Shown: positions 1 to 8,224 of the stretch, in pieces
Position numbering within the stretch: position 1 is the stretch's first letter
How the letters are laid out: every line of letters begins with the position of its first letter
Assembly: GCA_017454945.1 (NCBI GenBank)
Contig: JAFTCA010000004.1
Location: 1-64,000 of the forward strand
Length of the DNA stretch: 64,000 bases
Direction of reading: 5' to 3'
DNA from: Bacteroidales bacterium
GTDB taxonomy: Bacteria > Bacteroidota > Bacteroidia > Bacteroidales > WCHB1-69
Notes under the pieces: generated by a model
What the model saw: only the letters and a program-made list of their open reading frames with translations
The model's database searches: none
What the model was told of the DNA's origin: nothing
Position numbers and translations under genes: made by a program

Positions 1-70
1 TATATATATATATAGTCGCACGGCGTAAATAAAAAAGAGGTATTTTTATCAAACATTAAAAATTAATATT

Positions 71-472
71 ATGAATCCACAAGTAGCTGAATTTATTGAA
101 AAGCAAAAAGAAAAAGTCATAAAAAGAAAAGAAGCCCATCTTCGGAAATTAGGATTAATTGATTCTGAAAAATCAGAAAAGCAATATGCATCTGCGAATC
201 TTCCAGCTTGGGAGAGAGAACAAAAAGGTTACGTTAATTACGATGAAAACGGATATTATAGGGTTGTAAATCAGGCTTTAAACGTTACCGATGAAGAATA
301 TGCTGAAATATGTAAGTATTGTCCACCAGAAAAGACAATAACAGATGCTTTCGAAAAGAAAATGCTTGAACAGGTTGATATTCTTCGAAAAATGATGAAA
401 TTCTTTGTGATTCTCACAATTATTAGTTTAGTTATTAGTTTTATAGCTGGATTGGTTGTGGCATTAGATTAG
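71..472 (+). CDS. hypothetical small membrane-anchored protein
   Basis: A 133-residue protein that I do not recognise. Residues 1-105 are hydrophilic and charged, with a Lys/Glu-rich helix at 8-30. Residues about 108-130 form one hydrophobic segment ending just before the C-terminus, so a tail-anchored inner-membrane protein facing the cytoplasm is likely. There is no signal peptide. The ATG follows an AT-rich stretch (no Shine-Dalgarno, as usual in Bacteroidota). The gene is clearly more AT-rich than most neighbours and is followed by palindrome-rich non-coding DNA, which fits an accessory or recently acquired gene. The function is unknown. Confidence 0.6.
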   Translation: MNPQVAEFIEKQKEKVIKRKEAHLRKLGLIDSEKSEKQYASANLPAWEREQKGYVNYDENGYYRVVNQALNVTDEEYAEICKYCPPEKTITDAFEKKMLEQVDILRKMMKFFVILTIISLVISFIAGLVVALD

Positions 473-837
473 AAGCCTCTTCGATTGCTGCACAACCGCG
501 AGGTATATCTTAAATCACCTCATTGTCACTTTTGTGTCCTTTCGCGGCGCATTTCCAAATTGCTCCGTTGCACATTCATCGCGGCGCCGCGATGGGATGC
601 GTTGACGCATCCCACCAGGGGTATCGGTCGCTGCGCGCCCTCAACCCCTGGCTACCGAGCGGGAACCCCTAAACGGGGTTCTTGAATATCGAGGTTTGTC
701 CTTTCAATCAGCAACAACAGAAAGCGCATTAGCAATAAGGATGCGTAAAAAAATTAGCAATGGGTGGGCGTTAAGAGGCGGCGTTGTCCGAAGCACGCGT
801 AGCGTGCAAGTATAGCCGCCTTAGCCCGCGGATTGCA
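473..837. other. non-coding, palindrome-rich intergenic stretch
   Basis: No convincing gene: the open frames here have repetitive, low-complexity translations and cross palindromes. The notable content is the palindrome cluster at 579-680 and, at 810-824, a GC-rich hairpin (gcacgc/gcgtgc, loop gta) that leads into the repeat copy beginning at 838. Confidence 0.6.
579..680. repeat. cluster of four perfect palindromes/hairpins
   Basis: Four perfect inverted repeats lie in about 100 bases: a 14-base palindrome at 579-592 (TCGCGGCGCCGCGA); a 9-bp stem at 594-602/605-613; ccagggg at 615-621 with cccctgg at 645-651; and aacccc at 664-669 with ggggtt at 675-680. The GC content is much higher than in the flanking DNA. 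This could be an intergenic repeat element or a structured transcript. There is no T-run after the last stem, so it is not a simple terminator. Confidence 0.6.
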
Positions 838-912
838 ATTTTTAGCATCCGTTTGCGTAGCGCTAGCGCCTTTCTTTTGGTTCTTTTCTTTGGCGCAGCA
901 AAGAAAAAGAAC
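838..912. repeat. intergenic repeat, copy A (inverted relative to copy B at 4145-4284)
   Basis: Two adjacent blocks, 838-874 and 875-912, recur in opposite orientation at 4247-4284 and 4145-4182. The 38-base outer block is identical; the inner block differs by about one inserted base. The inner block holds the palindrome gcgctagcgc. No transposase is near either copy, so this is a non-autonomous or purely intergenic repeat. Confidence 0.75.
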
Positions 913-985
913 ATAAAAACACTTTTTTTGCCTGAAAAAGAAAATTGATAAATCTAACGCAAGCAATGTGCATTCTTGAAAAACA

Positions 986-1017
986 AAAAAATCCGCAGAA
1001 TCTTCTGCGGATTTTTT
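986..1017. terminator. intrinsic terminator of tRNA-Cys (symmetrical)
   Basis: A perfect stem, 986-1000 paired with 1003-1017 (core atccgcagaa/ttctgcggat), is flanked by A-runs and T-runs on both sides. It lies just downstream of the minus-strand tRNA-Cys and should stop transcription in either direction. Confidence 0.85.
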
Positions 1018-1020
1018 CGG

Positions 1021-1091
1021 AGGTCTCTTCCAGACTCGAACTGGAGTACCTGGTTTTGCAGACCAGTGCCTAGCCACTCGGCCAAGAGACC
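1021..1091 (-). tRNA. tRNA-Cys (anticodon GCA)
   Basis: On the minus strand there is a 71-nt cloverleaf with acceptor GGTCTCT/AGAGACC. The anticodon stem ctggt/accag encloses the loop CTGCAAA, which gives anticodon GCA. The T arm carries gttcgag. The discriminator base is U73, the cysteine identity base. The next three bases are CCG, so CCA is not encoded. It is followed by the terminator at 986-1017. Confidence 0.95.
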
Positions 1092-1101
1092 TTTGAGGCT
1101 G

Positions 1102-1130
1102 CAAAAATACAATTTTTTTTCTAAACTCAA
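1102..1130 (-). promoter_or_regulatory. promoter of tRNA-Cys
   Basis: The minus strand reads TTG, 18 nt, TATTTTTG (Bacteroidota -33/-7 form), followed directly by cagcctc. The same -7 box and downstream bases precede tRNA-Gln and tRNA-Pro in this window. Confidence 0.75.
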
Positions 1131-1230
1131 AATTTAGAGCTGACAATTTTTGCCGATAGGAGAATATTTATTTGTAAATATTTGATATATAGTTGAATAG
1201 ATAAGGAACATGGCATTACATAAAATAGTG

Positions 1231-1238
1231 TATCTTTG
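1231..1238 (+). promoter_or_regulatory. -7 element upstream of the T9SS-sorted protein
   Basis: TATCTTTG followed by C matches the Bacteroidota -7 consensus TAnnTTTG and lies 20 bases before the ATG at 1259. No clear TTG is seen at -33. Confidence 0.5.
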
Positions 1239-1258
1239 CACCATTGAACAAAATAGAG

Positions 1259-1741
1259 ATGAAACACTTTGGTTTGATATTGTGCTGTTTGTCGCTGCTG
1301 ATGCTAACACAAGCGCAGTCGCTCGACCAGATGACCGTTGCCACGGGCAGCGTCTCCGATGCGCGCATGAGCGTGACCATCGGCGAGCCCTGCATTTTTG
1401 TGGCCACCCACGAGAATGGCACCCTTTCTGGCGGTGCGCAAGGTGGTGCAACAACCTCCCCTACAGGTGTAAAACCGTTTGCCTTATCCTCTCATTTGCA
1501 GGTTTTTCCTAATCCTGTTGTTGATAAATTGTTTGTGCAAACAGATGATACTGAGTCTGTTGAAGTCTTTTTTGAAGTGTACGACAATGCTGGGAAGTTG
1601 GTACTTGAGTGCCGACAAGCATCTGCCAAAGGATTGTTTCAGATAGATGTATCGTCGTTGCCGTCAGGAAGTTATATTCTTTGTGTCATGCCATCACAGA
1701 GGCTGGCTATGGGTCATGTTGCCTTCGTAAAAGCCAGATAA
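1259..1741 (+). CDS. small secreted protein with type IX secretion C-terminal sorting domain
   Basis: The protein has 160 residues from the ATG at 1259. An in-frame TTG 15 bases upstream lies almost on the promoter and is less likely. Residues 1-19 form a Sec signal peptide (MKHFGLILCCLSLLMLTQAQ). Residues about 20-75 are a short extracellular part of the 'TIGEP...NGTLSGG' kind. Residues about 82-160 are a type A sorting domain: FPNPVVDKLFV, then YDNAGKLVL, then the VSSLPSGSYIL strand and a basic C-terminus. The sorting domain directs export through the T9SS and attachment to the surface. The cargo is so small that the protein is nearly all signal and sorting domain. It implies a working T9SS elsewhere in the genome. 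Confidence 0.85.
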   Translation: MKHFGLILCCLSLLMLTQAQSLDQMTVATGSVSDARMSVTIGEPCIFVATHENGTLSGGAQGGATTSPTGVKPFALSSHLQVFPNPVVDKLFVQTDDTESVEVFFEVYDNAGKLVLECRQASAKGLFQIDVSSLPSGSYILCVMPSQRLAMGHVAFVKAR

Positions 1742-1827
1742 GCAGGTTGGCATACTGAGTGAAAAAATTTTTTTTATCCGCTTAAAGATAATCCATTAAT
1801 TGTTTAATTTTGAGGAAACTCATTACG

Positions 1828-3945
1828 ATGGATTATCGCAAATATCCTATTTTCAGGGTGTTAATATCTCTTATTTTGGGCATTGTGCTGGCCTATTCCG
1901 GTACTTTGTCCTTCGTATCTCCCATTATGGCATTGCTGACTGCTGCATGTTTTTGTCTCTTTTCGGGTGTCATATACCACAAAACGACCTATCAATGGCA
2001 ATGGACGGCGGGTGTGGGAGTGCTGCTGGCTGCGCTGTTTGTCGGCTTTGGATTGACAAAATTCCGATTGATACCCTCTTTTTCTTCTTCCTTGGAGCAT
2101 TATGTCAAGCAAAACCGCCAGTATGTGGTTACCATTTTAGAACCGCCCGAAGTGCGAGCCAAAAGTGTGAAGATGAGGGTGTTACTCGAAAAGTCGTTGG
2201 AGGATACGACCATTTTACAGCCGTGTATGCTCTATGTGGCCCGCGACTCGGCAGCCGCACAGTTACGATATGGAGATAGAATATTGATTAACAGTCAGAT
2301 AAAAGATATCGAGCCGCCTAAAAATCCCGATGCCTTTGACTACAGGGCATTTATGCGCCGCAAGGGGGTGTATTTCACTGGCTATGTGCCTGCATGTCAG
2401 TGGCAGAAAATAGACAGTGGCCACGTGCATTGGCTGAGGGCGAAGTCGTACCAGCTGCAGCAGTACTTCTCGCGACAGTTTGCGCTGGCTGGTGTGGCTG
2501 GCGATGAATATGCAGTCATTACGGCCATTCTGCTTGGCAACGACGAGACTATGGAGCCCGATCTTCGTGCACGCTATGCGTCGGCGGGCGTGAGCCACAT
2601 CTTGTGTGTGTCAGGAATGCATGTCGGTATTATCTATATGATTCTCAATTTCTTACTAAAACCGTTGGATTTGTATCGTCGTTCCCGCTATGCGAAAGCC
2701 CTCTTGTTGGTGGGCTTTATTTGGCTTTATGCGCACATTACGGGCCTTTCGCCTTCGGTGACGCGCGCGGCTACTATGTTCACCTTCGTCGCATTGGGAG
2801 GACTTCTTCGTCGTCCTGCCGACATATTCCACAGTTTGTATGCGTCGCTTTTTATCCTATTGATAATAAATCCGTCACTTTTGTTTGAAACGGGCTTCCA
2901 ATTGAGTTATCTAGCGGTGTTCGGCATTGTCATCTTCCAGCCAAAGATAGCGTCATGGCTAAAACCGCGAACTCGCACGGGCAAGTATTTCAACGAGTTG
3001 GCATCAGTATCGCTGGCGGCGCAGTTGACCACCTTCCCTGTGTCGGTGCACTGTTTCGGACAGTTTCCCAACTATTTTCTGTTGGCCAACCTGTCGGTCA
3101 TTGCCTTGTCGTTTGCGGTGGTGGTGACGGGCGTGGCCTTGTTGGCAGTATCTTTCTGGCCGAAATTGGCAACCTTGGTGGGCTATATTCTCGGATTTGA
3201 GATAAAGAGTATGAACAGCATGATAGGCTGGATCAACGAACTGCCGGGTGCCGTCAGTGACAATCTAAAGCTGGATTTGTCGCAAGTGCTGCTGATTTAT
3301 CTGGTCATCTTGATGCTGGTATTCTTTTTCAAAACGGCGCGCAAACCTGCGTTATGGGTGGGCTTGGCGGCGTTTGCGCTTTTGCCACTAACCATTTTGT
3401 ACGATAAATATCAGCAGTCAAATAAAAAAGAATTGATTGTGTATCAAATAAATAAAAATACAGCTATAGGTTTTCAGGATGGTAGCGATGGCATATTGCT
3501 GGCCGACAGTGCCCTGTGGCCTGGCAGCAGTGATTACAACTTTAATATCAAGAATCATGAGCGTCAGTCACGTTTGAGCAGTCGCCCTGTGGCATTGCAA
3601 GAGACGCTGTTTAAGGATGGAAATTTTGCTAAAGTGGGACAATTTGTTTATTTTCAAAATGTTACGCTCTATTTGTTAGAACGAGGTCAGTGGCTCTATC
3701 CGACAGCTAATCCGCCGCAGGTTGATTATTTGGTTTTGTGTCATAGTCCGCAGGCACCGCCCGAAAAAGTGGCGGCGGCTCTCAATTTTAAGCATGTCGT
3801 TCTTGATGGCAGCAATACGCCCTATTATCGGGACAGGTGGCAGGATTACTGTCGTCAAAATGACATAAGTTTCTATTATACAGTTGATTCAGGATTTTTT
3901 CAAATCCATATCAGAGAAAGGAAAAAAATGATTGAAAAAAAGTGA
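1828..3945 (+). CDS. comEC: ComEC/Rec2-family DNA uptake channel protein
   Basis: The protein is about 705 residues and sits in the inner membrane, where ComEC passes single-stranded DNA into the cell. N-terminal membrane segments are followed by a DUF4131-type soluble domain (about 60-200). The competence core follows, with the hallmark GVSHILCVSGMHVGI and then about eight membrane helices. The C-terminal 150 residues resemble the metallo-beta-lactamase-like domain, but I do not see an HxHxDH metal motif, so that domain looks degenerate, as I recall for other Bacteroidota ComEC proteins. The start is taken at the ATG of MDYRKYPIF; a TTG 18 bases upstream is possible. Transport of DNA is inferred from family membership. 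Confidence 0.9.
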   Translation: MDYRKYPIFRVLISLILGIVLAYSGTLSFVSPIMALLTAACFCLFSGVIYHKTTYQWQWTAGVGVLLAALFVGFGLTKFRLIPSFSSSLEHYVKQNRQYVVTILEPPEVRAKSVKMRVLLEKSLEDTTILQPCMLYVARDSAAAQLRYGDRILINSQIKDIEPPKNPDAFDYRAFMRRKGVYFTGYVPACQWQKIDSGHVHWLRAKSYQLQQYFSRQFALAGVAGDEYAVITAILLGNDETMEPDLRARYASAGVSHILCVSGMHVGIIYMILNFLLKPLDLYRRSRYAKALLLVGFIWLYAHITGLSPSVTRAATMFTFVALGGLLRRPADIFHSLYASLFILLIINPSLLFETGFQLSYLAVFGIVIFQPKIASWLKPRTRTGKYFNELASVSLAAQLTTFPVSVHCFGQFPNYFLLANLSVIALSFAVVVTGVALLAVSFWPKLATLVGYILGFEIKSMNSMIGWINELPGAVSDNLKLDLSQVLLIYLVILMLVFFFKTARKPALWVGLAAFALLPLTILYDKYQQSNKKELIVYQINKNTAIGFQDGSDGILLADSALWPGSSDYNFNIKNHERQSRLSSRPVALQETLFKDGNFAKVGQFVYFQNVTLYLLERGQWLYPTANPPQVDYLVLCHSPQAPPEKVAAALNFKHVVLDGSNTPYYRDRWQDYCRQNDISFYYTVDSGFFQIHIRERKKMIEKK

Positions 3946-3967
3946 AAAATGGAAACATAACAGAAAG

Positions 3968-4043
3968 AAAAAAGCCATTCGAAGGAATCCATTAGGTAGA
4001 CCTAAAGTCACTTGCACCTCTCCTTCAAATGGCGATGCAAGTA
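3968..4043 (-). ncRNA. candidate small RNA ending in an intrinsic terminator, possible pseudoknot
   Basis: Read on the minus strand, a 13-bp stem (4033-4021 with 3986-3974) is followed by six U (3973-3968). The single imperfect pair is U.G on the minus strand but C/A on the plus strand, so the stem is fully paired only if transcribed minus. Its 34-nt loop contains a hairpin (ttaggt/acctaa, 4005-3992). The loop also contains tgcaagt (4014-4008), complementary to acttgca (4042-4036) just upstream of the stem, which would make an H-type pseudoknot. A possible -7 box (TATACTTG) overlaps 4037-4044. If it is used, the upstream pairing segment would not be transcribed and only the hairpin RNA remains. 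The gene is not recognised. Confidence 0.5.
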
Positions 4044-4144
4044 TACAAATAAATTATGGTATAGTCAGACTCCAATTTTAAAAATTCAAAAAAGCATAAT
4101 CGTCATAATTTGTCATGTTGAATAGGTATTCTCTTATTAATTAT

Positions 4145-4284
4145 GTTCTTTTTCTTTGCTGCGCCAAAGAAAAGAACCAAAACAGCGAGTAAGTGAGTGC
4201 AGAGAATGCTTGCATTCTTTGCCGAACGTGAGCTGTTTATTTAAAAGAAAGGCGCTAAGCGCTACGCAAACGGATGCTAAAAAT
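4145..4284. repeat. intergenic repeat, copy B, with 64-base insertion
   Basis: Blocks 4145-4182 and 4247-4284 match copy A (838-912) in inverted orientation. In copy A the blocks touch; here 64 bases (4183-4246) lie between them, holding the palindrome agaatgc-tt-gcattct. Further repeat-like sequence runs to about 4540, ending in a hairpin of actttcttttt/aaaaagaaagt. I see no gene between 3946 and 4670. Confidence 0.7.
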
Positions 4285-4593
4285 AGCGATAACCGTAGTG
4301 AACCCAAGATGCCGCCTCATTTCATTTTGCGTGGAAGACGCGGAGCGGCTTGCAAAATACGAGGCAGCGTTTAGCGGAAAGATAATTCGACTGTTTGAAG
4401 CGCCGTGAGCGTAGCGAAACGGTGCAAGTTTCGAATTATCAGCGGGCGCTGCCCGTTTTTTAGCAAAATGAAATGCTAGCGGCGAAGGCAACTTTTCTTT
4501 GCAACTTTCTTTTTTTGCCCGAAAAAGAAAGTTGAGAAAATTGTTGATATAAGACCAAAAGGGATAATCCAAAAAAAAATTAACATCAAGGTG

Positions 4594-4623
4594 TTGTAAA
4601 TTAAAAATAAAGTTGTAATTTTG
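4594..4623 (+). promoter_or_regulatory. promoter of rpmB
   Basis: TTG (4594-4596), 19 nt, TAATTTTG (4616-4623) is an exact match to the Bacteroidota -33/-7 promoter form. It lies 48 bases before the rpmB start codon. Confidence 0.8.
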
Positions 4624-4670
4624 CAACCCAAATTAGAAACGAGTATTATAACGATTCAAAAAATAGAAAG

Positions 4671-4907
4671 ATGTCAAGAGTTTGCCAAATTACAGGAAAG
4701 AAAGCCATCACCGGAAACAATGTTTCTCACTCGAACATTAAGACAAAACGCAGATTCAATCCCAATTTGCACACCAAAAAGTTCTTTGTTCCCGAGTTGA
4801 ATGAATGGGTAATGTTGAAAGTTTCCGCCAAAGGTATGCGCAACATCAATAAAAAAGGTGTTTGGAACTGCATAGTTGAGGCTAGCGAAAAAGGTTATCT
4901 CAAATAA
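4671..4907 (+). CDS. rpmB: 50S ribosomal protein L28
   Basis: A 78-residue protein with the bL28 signature: MSRVCQITGKK at the N-terminus, NVSHSNIKTKRRF in the middle and KGMRNINKKG near the end. Length is normal for the family. It is a structural protein of the large ribosomal subunit. In many Bacteroidota rpmB is followed by rpmG; here a terminator follows directly, so the gene is a single-gene unit with its own promoter. Confidence 0.97.
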   Translation: MSRVCQITGKKAITGNNVSHSNIKTKRRFNPNLHTKKFFVPELNEWVMLKVSAKGMRNINKKGVWNCIVEASEKGYLK

Positions 4908-4933
4908 CATTTTTCCATCAGATGATAAAAATG

Positions 4934-4961
4934 GCTACACCTATCGTGTAGCTTTTTTTTT
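4934..4961 (+). terminator. intrinsic terminator of rpmB
   Basis: The stem gctacac (4934-4940)/gtgtagc (4946-4952) with a 5-base loop is followed by nine T. Confidence 0.93.
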
Positions 4962-5020
4962 ATTAGTACACAATAATTTCGGTAGTTTTGCGTATTATAT
5001 CTTTAATCTAAGCGTGTATC

Positions 5021-7498
5021 TTGAATAGAATTGGCTTTTTTCTTACCACCATGCTCCTTGTTGTCATGTTCCCCCTCTTCGGGCAACATGAAGGTAGGGT
5101 GAGCGGTTCTGTTCTTGACCAATATAACCAACCTATTGACCAGGTGGTGATTACGGTGCTTGAAAACACTACTACCGCCACTTCTAAGCCCGACGGACAG
5201 TACGACCTGAAGGTGCCCAGTGGAGATACCGTGCATTTGCGTTTCCGACATATTGCCTACCGCGATACGGTGGTGACCTTATGGCTCAAGAAAAACGAAA
5301 AGATGCGCGTCAATGTGGTGCTGGCGGCGGTAGGCGAGATGCTGCCCGAGTTCAGTCTGACCTCGAACTACAACGACAGCTATACGCATATTGACCCCAA
5401 ACTGTCGTTCCAACTGCCATCGCCTACGGGTGGCATCGAGTCGCTCATCAAAATGTTGCCGGGCGCCTCGTCGGTGAATGAGTTGAGTTCGCAATACAAT
5501 GTGCGCGGTGGTAACTACGATGAGAATCTTATCTATGTTAATGATATTCAGATATATCGGCCTTTCTTAGTGCGAAGCGGGCAGCAGGAGGGATTGAGTT
5601 TCGTCAATATGGACCTGACCAACAACGTGAAGTTCTCGGCTGGTGGTTTCGAGGCCAAATATGGCGACAAGATGTCGTCGGTGCTGGATGTGGAGTACAA
5701 GAAGCCCACGCGCTATGGCGGTTCTTTCTCAGCGGGTATGCTGGGTGGTTCGCTGCACGCTGAGGGCAATGTGAAGGACAAGTTCACCTTTTTGGTTGGC
5801 GTGCGTTACAAAGCCAACACTTACCTGCTTAAGTCGATGGAGACGTCGGGCGAGTACAAGCCACGCTTTTTCGATACGCAGATGTTGCTCACATGGAAGC
5901 CTACCGAAAAGTGGGAGCTGAGCCTGTTGGGCAACTTTTCCAAAAACCAATATCGCTTTGTGCCCAGCAGTCGTCTGACCACCTTCGGTAATTTTGAGAT
6001 GGCTCAGCAGTTGGAGGTTTATTTCGACGGACAAGAGGTGGACCAATACGAGAATTATTTGGGAGCGCTGACGGTGGCATTCAAGCCCAATTTCAAAAAC
6101 ATGTATAAGTTGATTGTCTCTTCGTATTATGCGAAAGAGTCTGAAACATACGACATTAGAGGTGAGTATTGGCTCAAGGATGTGGAGATAGACATGGGGG
6201 TGGCTAAGCTTGTCGAAGGAAGTACGCGCGGTGTGGGAGCCTATCACGAACATGCGCGCAACCATATCCAGGCGGTCGTGTCGGCGGCCGACTTGCGTGG
6301 CGAGCACCAATTGTTCCGCAACACGCTTCTGTGGGGTGTCAAGGTGCAGAACGAGATTATCAACGACCGGATTAATGAGTGGACGATGAAGGACTCGGCA
6401 GGCTACACGGTGCCGTTTCACTTCACTACGCCTGGTGAGCCGGTGCCTGCAGGTGACCCGTCGCGTGATTTGAACTTCGGCTATTATCTTCTGTCGGCTA
6501 ACAACTTGAATACCATGCGTCTCACGGGTTTTGTGCAGGACAGCTGGCGTATTGATGGTGACAGTGCCACCCGCTTCGTGCTCAATGGGGGTGTGCGTTT
6601 CCATTACTGGACTTACAACAACGAGGTTGTTGTGTCGCCGCGTTTGCTGTTTACCTACACGCCGCGTTGGAAACATAAGTGGGTGTTCCGATTGAATACG
6701 GGTATGTATTACCAGCCGCCGTTTTATCGCGAGATGCGCTATGTCACGGGCGAGTTGAACCCCAAGATCCGTTCGCAACGCTCGTATCAGGTGGTGGCCA
6801 GTGCTGGTTATGATTTCAAGATGTGGCGCCGTCCGTTCAAGTTTACCACAGAGGTCTATTATAAGTATATGGACCGTCTGATTCCTTACACTGTTAACGA
6901 TATCAAGGTGATTTACAGTGCCGAGAACAATGCTCATGGCTATGCCACGGGTATTGACATGAAACTGAGCGGAGAGTTCATCGAAGGTCTGGAGTCGTGG
7001 ATAACACTTTCGGTGATGAAGACTGCCGAAGATATTGAAGGTGATTATTATATCGATAAAGAAGGCAACACGGTCTATCCGGGCTACATTCCCCGTCCTA
7101 CCGACCAGCGGTTTGCCCTCAATGTTTTCTTCCAGGACCATATCCCGTCGCTGCCGCAGTTGCGCGTGCACCTGAACTTGGTGTTCTCGAGTCCGCTGCC
7201 CTACGGAGCACCCAATGCCGCCAAGTATCTGCACACGCTACGTTCGACCTGGTATCGCCGGGTGGATTTGGGATTCTCGTATATGTTCTTGGATCAGAGC
7301 CGCGACAGGATGAAGCACAAGAGCAAGTTTATCCGTTCTATCAAGAATGCGGGTATCTTTATTGAGGTGTTTAATTTGTTGGATATCAAGAATGTATCTT
7401 CTTTCTTCTGGGTAAGCGATATTTACAATACCTATTTCCCAGTGCCCAATTATCTGACTCCGCGACTACTCAACGTTAAGTTGGCGGTTGAGTTCTAA
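5021..7498 (+). CDS. TonB-dependent receptor with carboxypeptidase-like N-terminal domain
   Basis: An 825-residue outer-membrane active transporter of unknown substrate. A signal peptide (about 1-21, ending LFGQ) is followed by a carboxypeptidase-regulatory-like beta-sandwich (about 25-105, starting GRVSGSVLDQYNQPI). The plug domain (about 110-235) has LPGASSVNELSSQYNVRGGNYDENLIYVND, and a long beta-barrel ends in the terminal phenylalanine of KLAVEF. The start is TTG: it supplies the basic residue (Arg3) needed before the hydrophobic core, while the next ATG at 5051 would lose it. A -7-like box (TAGTTTTG) lies at 4983-4990. It is shorter than SusC proteins and has no SusD partner, so it is not a glycan-locus SusC. 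Confidence 0.9.
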   Translation: MNRIGFFLTTMLLVVMFPLFGQHEGRVSGSVLDQYNQPIDQVVITVLENTTTATSKPDGQYDLKVPSGDTVHLRFRHIAYRDTVVTLWLKKNEKMRVNVVLAAVGEMLPEFSLTSNYNDSYTHIDPKLSFQLPSPTGGIESLIKMLPGASSVNELSSQYNVRGGNYDENLIYVNDIQIYRPFLVRSGQQEGLSFVNMDLTNNVKFSAGGFEAKYGDKMSSVLDVEYKKPTRYGGSFSAGMLGGSLHAEGNVKDKFTFLVGVRYKANTYLLKSMETSGEYKPRFFDTQMLLTWKPTEKWELSLLGNFSKNQYRFVPSSRLTTFGNFEMAQQLEVYFDGQEVDQYENYLGALTVAFKPNFKNMYKLIVSSYYAKESETYDIRGEYWLKDVEIDMGVAKLVEGSTRGVGAYHEHARNHIQAVVSAADLRGEHQLFRNTLLWGVKVQNEIINDRINEWTMKDSAGYTVPFHFTTPGEPVPAGDPSRDLNFGYYLLSANNLNTMRLTGFVQDSWRIDGDSATRFVLNGGVRFHYWTYNNEVVVSPRLLFTYTPRWKHKWVFRLNTGMYYQPPFYREMRYVTGELNPKIRSQRSYQVVASAGYDFKMWRRPFKFTTEVYYKYMDRLIPYTVNDIKVIYSAENNAHGYATGIDMKLSGEFIEGLESWITLSVMKTAEDIEGDYYIDKEGNTVYPGYIPRPTDQRFALNVFFQDHIPSLPQLRVHLNLVFSSPLPYGAPNAAKYLHTLRSTWYRRVDLGFSYMFLDQSRDRMKHKSKFIRSIKNAGIFIEVFNLLDIKNVSSFFWVSDIYNTYFPVPNYLTPRLLNVKLAVEF

Positions 7499-7508
7499 TT
7501 TTGAGGGA

Positions 7509-8078
7509 ATGAAATTAAGCAGTACCTATTTCCAAAATGATGACGTCCTCTTTTTGGCGCGCGATTTGCTGGGCAAGTCGCTGTTTACCTGTATTGACGG
7601 CCAAATTAGCGGTGGCATCATCTCGGAGACGGAGGCTTATAAAGGTACCAACGACCGTGCTTCTCACGCTTTTGGCGGACGGCGCACCCAACGCAACGAG
7701 ATGATGTACGCCGACGGAGGTGTCATCTATGTCTATTTGTGTTATGGGATGCATCATCTGCTCAATTTTGTCACCAACCGCGCCGACATCCCCGATGCCA
7801 TACTGATTCGTTCCATTGTGCCCACTCACGGCGAGGAACTGATGCTCCGTCGCAACGGTCGTGCGCAAAGCTCACCACAAATGACCATCGGTCCGGGTCG
7901 TGTATCTAAAGCGTTGGGCATCACCGTGAACCACAACGGCGCCTCGCTCAACGGCCCTTTGGTATGGGTGGAAGACAGAGGCCTGCAAATTCCTGATTCA
8001 CAAATAAAAATCACCCCCCGCATAGGTGTTGATTACGCAGGGGATGATGCCTTGTTGCCGTACAGATTTAGTTATTAG
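7509..8078 (+). CDS. mpg: 3-methyladenine DNA glycosylase (AAG/MPG family)
   Basis: A 189-residue protein that removes alkylated purines from DNA. Family motifs are present: LARDLLGKSL, then ISETEAYKG with the catalytic Glu region, then NDRASHAFGGRRTQRNEMMY, the DNA-contacting YVYLCYGMHHLLN, and GPGRVSKALGI. I chose the ATG at 7509, preceded by gaggga, over the overlapping TTG at 7488. The gene begins 10 bases after the receptor gene ends, so co-transcription is likely, though no functional link is evident. Confidence 0.93.
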   Translation: MKLSSTYFQNDDVLFLARDLLGKSLFTCIDGQISGGIISETEAYKGTNDRASHAFGGRRTQRNEMMYADGGVIYVYLCYGMHHLLNFVTNRADIPDAILIRSIVPTHGEELMLRRNGRAQSSPQMTIGPGRVSKALGITVNHNGASLNGPLVWVEDRGLQIPDSQIKITPRIGVDYAGDDALLPYRFSY

Positions 8079-8117
8079 TGTTCAGATTTTAGTTGTTAGA
8101 AGTGAGCAGTGAATAGT

Positions 8118-8206
8118 AGTTAAGGAGGTTCCGTGCGGAATGGAGTTAAGGAGTTAAGTTTGTTGAACTTTGAATTTTGAATTCTGAATTTTGAATTCTG
8201 AATTTT
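8118..8206. repeat. short degenerate tandem repeats
   Basis: Two copies of a ttaaggag-type unit flank the palindrome ttccgtgcggaa (8118-8158). They are followed by a 14-base unit (tgaattttgaattc) repeated 2.5 times at 8171-8206. The first kind recurs in reverse complement at 32338-32408. Confidence 0.7.
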
Positions 8207-8224
8207 ATTCTCCGTTCTCAATTT

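Noticed and set aside
485-1146. Open frames on both strands in the palindrome/repeat region
   Set aside because: Translations are Arg/Lys/Ser-rich and low in structure, they cross perfect palindromes and the repeat copy, and one covers tRNA-Cys; not protein-like.
4145-4540. Repeat copy B as an insertion sequence or MITE with defined ends
   Set aside because: I could not find terminal inverted repeats with a flanking target-site duplication, so it is kept only as an intergenic repeat.
5729-7234. A 501-codon open frame antisense to the TonB-dependent receptor
   Set aside because: The receptor on the plus strand is unmistakable; the antisense product is rich in His/Arg/Gln without domains, typical of a shadow of GC-biased third positions.
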